From Ilyonectria destructans (lineage: Eukaryota; Ascomycota; Sordariomycetes; Hypocreales; Nectriaceae), in the NCBI GenBank assembly GCA_020740775.1, contig JAHEWK010000005.1:1612001-1676000 (forward strand): a stretch of DNA of 64,000 nucleotides, given 5' to 3'. The position numbers were made by a program, and so were the translations under genes. The notes beneath the pieces were generated by a model. That model was given only the letters and a program-made list of their open reading frames with translations. It was not told the DNA's origin and did no database searches. Within the stretch, counting starts at the first letter, position 1; each line of letters begins with the position of its first letter. Shown here piece after piece: positions 57,301 through 64,000 of this stretch.

Positions 57301-58517
57301 GGAAATTATTTCCCTCTCCTATCCCCATCCCATGCTAAAACGACGCCTCGCTAGCGCCATGGCTCCCGGTTTGTCCCTCGTCAAACGCAACCATTCGCAG
57401 CAAACCGAAATATTCAACTCACCACCCACCCGCCACCACCCAAAATCCTCTCGTTCCGTTGCTCGGCGTGGGTCGTCTAGTGCTGATCCCGCTAGTTCCA
57501 GGCCCCTCGCTCGCAACCCGCCCGCTACGCAGTACGCCTCTTGCAAACTAGCCCCGGGCTCCATCCGACCAAGATAATCAACGTGCAGCAGACCTGCATC
57601 TGCATCCCAGGCACCAGTCAGACTGCTTCATGCCTGGCCGTTCGTTCAGCTCGTCCCAGGAGGCAGGGCAAGCCGGCAGGGGCACGTTGTACGTAAGGCG
57701 CCTGGGTACCCATCCTCTAACTTAAGTCTAAGCCGCATCGCTTTCGTACGCCGGCCGGGACAAGCGGGAGCCACTTCGTCTGCCCGCTTCGGCACGTCAT
57801 GGTCATGGCATTTGTCTGCACTTTTCCAATTGTCCCACGGGGCCCGTCGTCAACCATTCATCGTCTTCATGACGCCCCCCATGTCCCCTCCGTCTCCCGC
57901 CTTGGCTACCTAAGCAGCTCCGGTCGACTGCCGAATATCCCTCTCCCGCTCCCGCTCCAGGGGCACGGTACACGAATGTACACCATCACACAACGCAAGC
58001 CACCCACAGGAAGCACGCCACGTCCGGCAGAGCCTATCCAAACGGGAAAGGGCGCGACTCTGCTTCCTACTTTACGACGATCTGATAACTATGGACCCCT
58101 GTCGCAAGATGGAGAAGAGCCAGGGTAAACCCACGCATGTAAGTGTGTCCCACGTCCAAACTGGGTAAGGTGCAACTTCCAATCCAGACGGACGCATTTA
58201 CTCTCAGCTCATATCCAATGAATGAAAGAGGAGGTTCAATTTTTCTCTAGTTGAGACATGTACATGATGCAGAAATCTCTGCAGCAGATGCCCCCACGAA
58301 GGCGCTGCTTGCCGAGCTTGGTACGTAAACCATTCTCCATAGAACCATACATTGCCTTGCCCTCCCACGTTATCCTGTGCTAGTCCATTCTGGTTTCTTT
58401 TCATGTGATGCAGTCATGTGATATTTTGGTCTGTGGTAGTATGCGGTGCAATTCCGTCCAATATATCGGATCCAATGTATTTTTATGCTCGTTATGTGAT
58501 GTCATTACTCGTTCTCT
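54301..58517. other. Long gene-free region
   Basis: About 4.2 kb without a recognisable gene. It contains GA-rich simple sequence near 54630-54670, TG-rich simple sequence around 55150-55290, a CACT-type run near 55365-55385 and an AT-rich island at about 55940-56110. Short frames on both strands have no domain similarity. Confidence 0.4.
55940..56110. repeat. AT-rich, RIP-like island
   Basis: Nearly all A/T with many TA and TTA steps, with sharp borders against GC-rich DNA. That is the usual look of a RIP-mutated transposon remnant in ascomycetes. No element can be named. Confidence 0.4.
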
Positions 58518-60623
58518 TTATGCTGAGATGGTCTCGGGGGTATCGTATCCTGAATCGGAGGAGCCCTTGGACTGCTTCTCCACGACCAGCCCGTCCTTGG
58601 TCTCAACTTCCTTCTCCTCGGCCTTGTTGTCTCCGGCCTTGCTATTCTCCTTCTTCTCGGCCTCGTCAGTCTTCTTAACACCATCGACCTCGTCCTTCTT
58701 CGTCTTATCCTCAACCTCCGACTCAGAGTCGGATTCAGAATCCGACGAACAGTCAGAGCCAACCTCCTCGCCCGCGGCCTTGCGCTTGGCCAGCTTGGCC
58801 AACTTGGCCGCCTTCTTCTTGGCCTTGGCCTTCTCCTCCTTGCGCTTCTTCTTAGCCTCCTCCTTCTTGGTCTTCTCCTCTTCCTTCTTCTTCTCATCCT
58901 CCTCCTTCTTACGCTGATCCTCTTCCTTGCGGCGAGACTCGGCATCGTCGAGCTCCTTCTTCTTCTTCTCCTTGCGCGTCTCCACGATCCACTCATCGAC
59001 GCACTCGAGCACCTTTTCAGGGCTGCGCTTGTGCTTGAGGAGCAGACCCTGAATCTCGGCAGGGCTGAACTCGTGCTCAGGGATCTTGGCGGCGAAGTCG
59101 GCGGCGAGGCCACTGACACGCTCGAGGGTCTCGGCGCGGATCTTGGAAGCCTCTTCGGCCAGCTTCTTGGTCTCGTCCGCATCGAGAAGCTCCGACTGCT
59201 TAGGCGCAGGCTCACCAGATCCACGCACATCCTCTCCGTCATAGGGAGCGTAGATGGCGCGGAAGATGGAAGAGGTCATGTCAGCGTCGGCAAGGCCGAA
59301 CTTGACAATCATATCAACACGGCCAGGTCGGATGAGAGCTTTGTCCAGCTTCTCGAGGTGGTTGGTAGTCATGATGAGAACACGACCCTCCTGAGAGGCA
59401 ACACCGTCGAGAATGTTGAGCAGTCCAGAGAGTGAGAGTCGGCCAGGCAGAGCGGGGGCGCCGGTGGCGGTGGCGGGCCTTCCGGGACCAGACTGGACCG
59501 TAGCAACGGGTGTCTGGTCGGCGGTGTTATCATTATTCTTTCCATCCTCACGAGTGTGTGTAAGACCAGCGCTATCGATATCCTCGAGAAGGACCACGCA
59601 GCGACGGGGAAGTTCGGCAAAGAGCGAAGACAGGTTCTCCTCGTTGGCCATGATGGAGCTCAAGCTAACCATGTAGATTCTCATGCGGAAGAAGCCAGCC
59701 AGCGCAAGACTGAGCGAACTCTTTCCGGTTCCGGGAGGGCCATAGAGAAGGTAACCACGGCGGTAGGGAATACCGCGGTTGGAGTACCATCGGCGAGTGG
59801 CGGGGTTGAGGTAATCAGTCACATCGGCAATCAGGTCCTCCTTGACCTTCTCGTTGAGAATGACGGTGGAAACGGGACGGCTGGCACGGGTCATGCAGCG
59901 CTGCCAGCTAGGGTCGCCACCAGAGGTGCCAGCGGCGCCGCGGTAGATGAGAGTCTTGCACTCGTCCTTCTTCAAGTACTCCATGCGGGCCTCAATCAAC
60001 AGCTCCTTGAGGACGCGAGGGTTGCGGCCGAAGCAGGAAATGGTAATCTCCTCGCGTTCGCTGACGACCAGGAACCCCGACTGCTCGCGGTTCTCATGAC
60101 GCTCAAAAAGCAAAAGGTGGCCCTGGTACCAGAAGAAGTGGGTGCCAAATGAGGGTGTGTACTGAAGAGGCTTCTTGCGAGGGGCAGTGCCGTTGGAACC
60201 GTCTCCCTCGCCATCCTCCTCATCCTCCTCCTCGTTGTACCGCCAGAGGAACCAGCTGCGGGAGTTGATGTTGGTGTTGACGATGAAGCGGCGGGACCCC
60301 TGGGCAAAGCGCTGGGCGGCCGTCCAGCTCATGATTATGTTATAAATTTCATCATCCGTGCGAATGCGTACGACGGACATGCCATACTTCTCAATCATGC
60401 TCCAGACATACTCGCTGAGGTAGGTCCAGGCAAAGGTGAGGCCGGAAATGATAAGGAGAAGGGGAATGTAGAGGTTGAGGTCAATGCCCATGTAAGCGTG
60501 AATGGCGGAGGAAAAAACGGAGAATCCGGGTATTAGGTAATCCAGGATGGCGAACTGGGGGGGTCGAAGAAGGTCGGCGCCGGGAAGGCCCTCGCCGAGG
60601 TTGGAAGTATTCACAGACTCCAT
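58518..60623 (-). CDS. BCS1-like AAA ATPase with long charged C-terminal tail
   Basis: One exon of 701 residues from the ATG at 60623. An in-frame upstream ATG at 60668 would add 15. It has a hydrophobic segment near residues 45-65 (LYIPLLLIISGLTFAW), a BCS1_N domain (FFWYQGHLLLFERHENREQ), Walker A YGPPGTGKSSLSLALAG, Walker B CVVLLEDID, a low-complexity insert, and the second region of homology TTNHLEKLDKALIRPGRVD. In mitochondria BCS1 moves folded Rieske protein across the inner membrane for complex III. This paralogue ends in about 140 residues of Lys/Glu coiled coil and Ser/Asp clusters that true BCS1 lacks, so it is probably one of the expanded fungal BCS1-like proteins of unknown client. 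Confidence 0.88.
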   Translation of the reverse strand: MESVNTSNLGEGLPGADLLRPPQFAILDYLIPGFSVFSSAIHAYMGIDLNLYIPLLLIISGLTFAWTYLSEYVWSMIEKYGMSVVRIRTDDEIYNIIMSWTAAQRFAQGSRRFIVNTNINSRSWFLWRYNEEEDEEDGEGDGSNGTAPRKKPLQYTPSFGTHFFWYQGHLLLFERHENREQSGFLVVSEREEITISCFGRNPRVLKELLIEARMEYLKKDECKTLIYRGAAGTSGGDPSWQRCMTRASRPVSTVILNEKVKEDLIADVTDYLNPATRRWYSNRGIPYRRGYLLYGPPGTGKSSLSLALAGFFRMRIYMVSLSSIMANEENLSSLFAELPRRCVVLLEDIDSAGLTHTREDGKNNDNTADQTPVATVQSGPGRPATATGAPALPGRLSLSGLLNILDGVASQEGRVLIMTTNHLEKLDKALIRPGRVDMIVKFGLADADMTSSIFRAIYAPYDGEDVRGSGEPAPKQSELLDADETKKLAEEASKIRAETLERVSGLAADFAAKIPEHEFSPAEIQGLLLKHKRSPEKVLECVDEWIVETRKEKKKKELDDAESRRKEEDQRKKEEDEKKKEEEKTKKEEAKKKRKEEKAKAKKKAAKLAKLAKRKAAGEEVGSDCSSDSESDSESEVEDKTKKDEVDGVKKTDEAEKKENSKAGDNKAEEKEVETKDGLVVEKQSKGSSDSGYDTPETISA

Positions 60624-63013
60624 GATGATGTCTCCCTTGGGTGATAGAAGGTCTCGGAGAGATATCATGCACGTTTGGGGGAGCGGATATAGCTTGAAGT
60701 CGGCGGAAGCCAAGCCAAGCCAAGCCAGAGAAGAGGAAGAGGCTGGTATCAAAGATGTAGCCGCGAGTGTAGATGAAGAGGACAAAACTGACAAGGGCAG
60801 CCGAGAAGGAGATTATATAGGTCGGACGTTTACGTGAGACGGCTCTGTCGGCCATGCATGTGGACGATGCAAAATGCTCCGCCCGCTGCAGGTTGTCCGC
60901 CAGCCGGAAGAGGCATCCCAGCAGAGGCAACCCGGGCCAGCCTTACGAGGCGCGGGAGGGTCCCAACGGACAGGGATAGGCTAGCGGACTGGCGGACTGA
61001 CTCACATGAGCCCCCGCGAATGACCCCATGAATGACGCTCTATGGTGTGCTGCATGTTGCCTTGGTTTCCGTCTTTTGCGGTAGATCGCATGTGTCCCAA
61101 CTCTGGATGTGGTTGTCCGCTGTAATAGTGGATGTGGTGGGCTCGTCTGACAACCCCCCGCCAGGCATCAACTGGCCCAGACCGCGCTGTCGCCTGAGGA
61201 GTCTAGGCAGCGCTCCCCCAGCGTCTCGGCCATCTGTGCTGTGACTCGTCAATGGCAATCGCTTCAATCAACCTGGTCCTATCCCATCCCGTCTGTCGTA
61301 TTTCACGGCCTTGCCACATGACGTCTCGTTACCTTGGCTCCTTTTCGTGTCGTTGCGCAGGAACAGGACTTTGCAAATGGATCTTATGTTAGCCCCTGGC
61401 ATGTCGGGTGAGCCACGCTGGCAGTGCGTCTGTCTGTGCATGCAGCAGAACTTCCACAACCGTATCCGTCAACTTCCAAATCACTTGAGCATGACGGCGT
61501 CGGCCAAGCATTTCCTTCGTACTTTCTCTAGCCCCTTGCAACTTGCTGCAAGACATCGTCATGGCCCTCGTTTGGACTCAGCCACTTCCGCCATTGGTTA
61601 GTTGGGCGATGCGCATCGTGGTACCGATGGAGGAAGTTTCCAAGTATCTTGTTAGTCGGCAAGCGGCCATTAGGACTCCCTCAACCAATATTTTCGACTG
61701 CGCCTCTCGTGGACCGGATTGAGCCCGACGTATACTCGCTCCTAACACAATCTCCAGGCTCCCAAGACTCCTCCTGATAGCCACAGGCAATTGATGGTTG
61801 AATCTCTTCTTCGTAGTCCTGCAACCCCGCCTCCCTTGCATATGCATCCACACACTCACGCCGGCGTCGCCGTTATTCGCGGCAGCCAGTCTCAAAGGGA
61901 CTCAGTGGCTTCGTGGCTCAGCGCCTCGACCAGCCACACCCGCCCCGGTAGGAGTCACAGTCGGTGTGCTCAACGAAGTGGCCAATGGAAAGTGCCCAAA
62001 TCGGAGACCCAGGATAGAGAGCTTCGCCGCCCATCTTGGCGGGGGAAATCATGGCCTGTGCCACAATTATTCGGCCAATTCATTGCGGTTAGTAAACAGA
62101 TCCGCAATTGCTCTAGCCCGTTGATCGACCCCAGCTACAAAACGAGAACTTTTGATGTTTCCCGGATGAATCATATGGTGAAGGGTGGCTCCGAGACACT
62201 GCCTCCAAACTAGCGAGCGGGCTTAGTGGGCAGGGGTAGGCGGGCTTACTGCGAGGCTCCTCCATTGAGAGGTAAGGTCGGAATTAAAATCTGGATAAAT
62301 AGCCCAATTGAGCAAGAATGACGACCTTCTCAGCTGATACCATTTGATCAAATGGATCTCTAAGGGGTCTCAAAAGAATGGGCCAAAAGACTGTCAATTG
62401 AATGAGATGCTAGAATGATGATGCTTGCTAATAGACCTTGTATGAGGTCTCCCAATTTATGGCCCCAATGGGTCAGGCCACTGGTCCCTGTCCGGTACGG
62501 TATTTCCTGTTGAAGGAAGCCGTCAATCTTGGCCTTAGTCACGACAAGGATCTGATCAAATGACCTAATTCCCCAAAAGACCGGAAAACCCCGACTCAAC
62601 AGTATTCTCAAACAGTAGAGACAAACAGTAAGTGCTACACCTAGCACCAGAAGAGACAGTAGCTGAACAATAAGGTTGTTGTATACTGGTCTTTAGGGTG
62701 TAAAATTGGGTACCCAGTGGGGCGCTATGGGTGCCTATGGGTGTCTAAAAGATAAGCTCAGCACCTAAAGATAAGAAAAATAATTCTATAGCTAAATTTA
62801 AATTACCTAAAACTACTTGATAAATAATAAAAGATTTAATTTATTCTATATTAAATTTATATAAATCTTTAAGGCTTTAGTAATTACATTAAGACTTTCT
62901 TTATCGGCGAATAATATAATAGCAGATAATACCCCTGGTGGAATCTTATGAAGGATTGCCTGCGCGTTGGAGTCTGAATGGTTGTAAGTCCAGCCCGAGG
63001 GAGCGCGCCTTAT
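60624..63013. other. Gene-free right region
   Basis: About 2.4 kb. The left end carries the BCS1-like promoter. A minus-strand frame at 62360-62647 has no identifiable domain. The last part is AT-rich. No gene was recognised. Confidence 0.4.
62745..62932. repeat. AT-rich, RIP-like island
   Basis: Strongly A/T-rich with frequent TAAAT/ATTTA steps, directly before the tandem repeats. It is probably a mutated repeat remnant. Confidence 0.42.
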
Positions 63014-63218
63014 ATGTAGTGCTTAGTAGGTCGGAATATGCTGCCCTAAGTGTTCTCTACGGGATGTATGGTGTAGGACTATGCAATAAAAATGAAGTCG
63101 TCGTAATTAGGGCGCTTCGTATGTAGTGTTTGGTCGGTCGAAAAACACCGCTTTAAGCGTTATCAACGGGGTATATGGTGTAGGACGATGCAACAACCTG
63201 AAGTCGTCGTAATTGGGA
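63014..63218 (+). repeat. Two diverged tandem copies of about 105 bp
   Basis: Copy one (63014-63120) and copy two (63121-63218) both begin ATGTAGTG and share TATGGTGTAGGAC and GAAGTCGTCGTAATT at matching spacing. Many differences are transitions, as expected from RIP. Confidence 0.75.
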
Positions 63219-63450
63219 TGGGATTGGTGTTAAGGTTATCCCAGTTAAGCTCTATGTATTAAGGAGGGAAGAGAACTCAAGAGGGAAATGAGTTGGGGCT
63301 GACATAAACTCTTGATGTCGTGAATCACTGTGCGTAACAGCAGCCTAAAGGCCGTGCAGCACGCTATAAGGGAGTAGAGTACTTTTTTTGCCATATAAAT
63401 TTGTATGTATTGCTGAGCGAATGCCTCGCTACCCCCGTGTAAGTGAGCCC

Positions 63451-63727
63451 GCCATCGCCGTAACCACAACTCCACCTCCCTCCCTTTCCCTTTAAAAGGT
63501 AGGGCTTCCTCAAGTTACTTCAGGCATTTTTCCTTTGTGCATCATCAGACACCGCCATCGTCACCACAACTCCACCTCCCTTTCCCTTAGAAGGCAGGGC
63601 ATCCTCAAGTTACGCAGGCATTCCTCCCTTGTCCCTCATCAGACCCCGCCATCGTTACCACAACTCCGCCTCCTGCATCCTCAAGTTACTTCAGGCATTA
63701 TTCTCTTGTACATCATCAGACCACCAC
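63451..63727 (+). repeat. Three tandem copies of about 80-103 bp
   Basis: Units start at 63451, 63554 and 63648, each with GCCATCG. They share CACAACTCC, CCTCAAGTTAC and CATCAGAC in the same order. The third unit is shortened in the middle. Confidence 0.75.
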
Positions 63728-63736
63728 GCACACCAA

Positions 63737-64000
63737 GATGGCAACAGACCTGACGCGTCTCAAAGAGACACTGTAACTTCTCGACCGCCCGCTCCGAGAG
63801 GCAGCCGCCGATTTCTAGCGGCGATGCGAAGACGAAACACTGATGTCGAAAAAGGACCTGAGTCGGTGGTTTGACCCCGACTTTCGCCCTGGTCTATACA
63901 CCATAGACATGGCCAAGAAAAAAGCACACTGCAGCATCGACGATACCAGGGCTTGGAGAAAGCGGAAGGATAAGGCTGTGAACGACCCAACCGAAAGCGA
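63737..64000 (+). pseudogene. 5' part of an open frame broken by two stops, cut by the window edge
   Basis: From the ATG at 63737 one frame runs to the window end, interrupted by TAA after LTRLKETL and TAG after REAADF. After them comes uninterrupted, well-behaved sequence (SKKDLSRWFDPDFRPGLYT, then a Lys/Arg-rich stretch). Both stops differ by C-to-T from Gln codons, as RIP would produce. The protein family is unknown and the 3' part is missing. Confidence 0.45.

Noticed and set aside
58729..58745. Perfect TCGG-N9-CCGA in the BCS1-like gene
   Set aside because: It is coding DNA for a Ser/Asp run, where the palindrome arises from the codons; far from any related promoter.
1..64000. tRNA, rRNA genes and CRISPR arrays
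   Set aside because: No sequence with tRNA A and B boxes at proper spacing or rRNA core was recognised by eye, and CRISPR arrays are not expected in a fungal chromosome.

Overview
The window is nuclear DNA of a filamentous ascomycete, most likely a sordariomycete. The evidence is spliced genes with short introns (42-166 nt, GT..AG with TACTAAC/CTAAC/CTGAC-like branch sites), pyrimidine-rich leaders upstream of housekeeping genes, proteins with clear fungal family signatures (NDC80, PEX14, a Dip5-type permease, Zn2Cys6 factor, HMG-CoA synthase), and short AT-rich patches that look like repeat-induced point mutation (RIP). The species cannot be named from the sequence alone.

Left part (0.6-8.6 kb): core genes for an FMP30/NAPE-PLD-like mitochondrial hydrolase, the kinetochore protein NDC80 and the peroxisomal docking protein PEX14 (divergent from NDC80, with a 7-nt microexon).

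9.0-19.9 kb: a compact catabolic gene cluster. It holds an aspartate-aminotransferase-like enzyme ending in SKI, an HpcH/HpaI aldolase, a Zn2Cys6 transcription factor, a Dip5-type amino-acid permease and a D-amino-acid oxidase. Every intergenic region that holds a cluster promoter has at least one perfect copy of the inverted repeat TCGG-N9-CCGA, the kind of site a Zn2Cys6 dimer binds. Two further copies lie upstream of a RidA-type imine deaminase at 43 kb. Together this suggests a local regulon: uptake of an acidic or hydroxylated amino acid, oxidation to an imine, imine hydrolysis, transamination and aldol cleavage.

20-31 kb: gene-poor accessory DNA with relics (a DUF7580-like tail and an alpha/beta-hydrolase tail), an intact epoxide-hydrolase-like gene, an O-methyltransferase and a small spliced orphan gene. 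31.6-34.5 kb: an intronless XPB/ERCC3-type helicase with four exact-length 33-residue repeats at its C-terminus. 35.4-37.0 kb: a CAX-type Ca2+/H+ exchanger, followed by a broken ankyrin-repeat gene.

39.7-46.6 kb: accessory genes. The most striking is a 355-residue protein whose first residues copy the histone H3 tail with K4, K9, S10, K14 and K18 in register, joined to an unrelated body. Next come a mucin-like secreted protein, RidA and a secreted FMN-dependent alpha-hydroxyacid oxidase.

47.9-60.6 kb: GC-rich genes for an HSL-type esterase, a DHCR24/DWF1-type sterol reductase convergent with HMG-CoA synthase, and a BCS1-like AAA ATPase with a long charged tail. The last 3.4 kb has AT-rich DNA, two families of tandem repeats and an open frame broken by two stops at the window edge.
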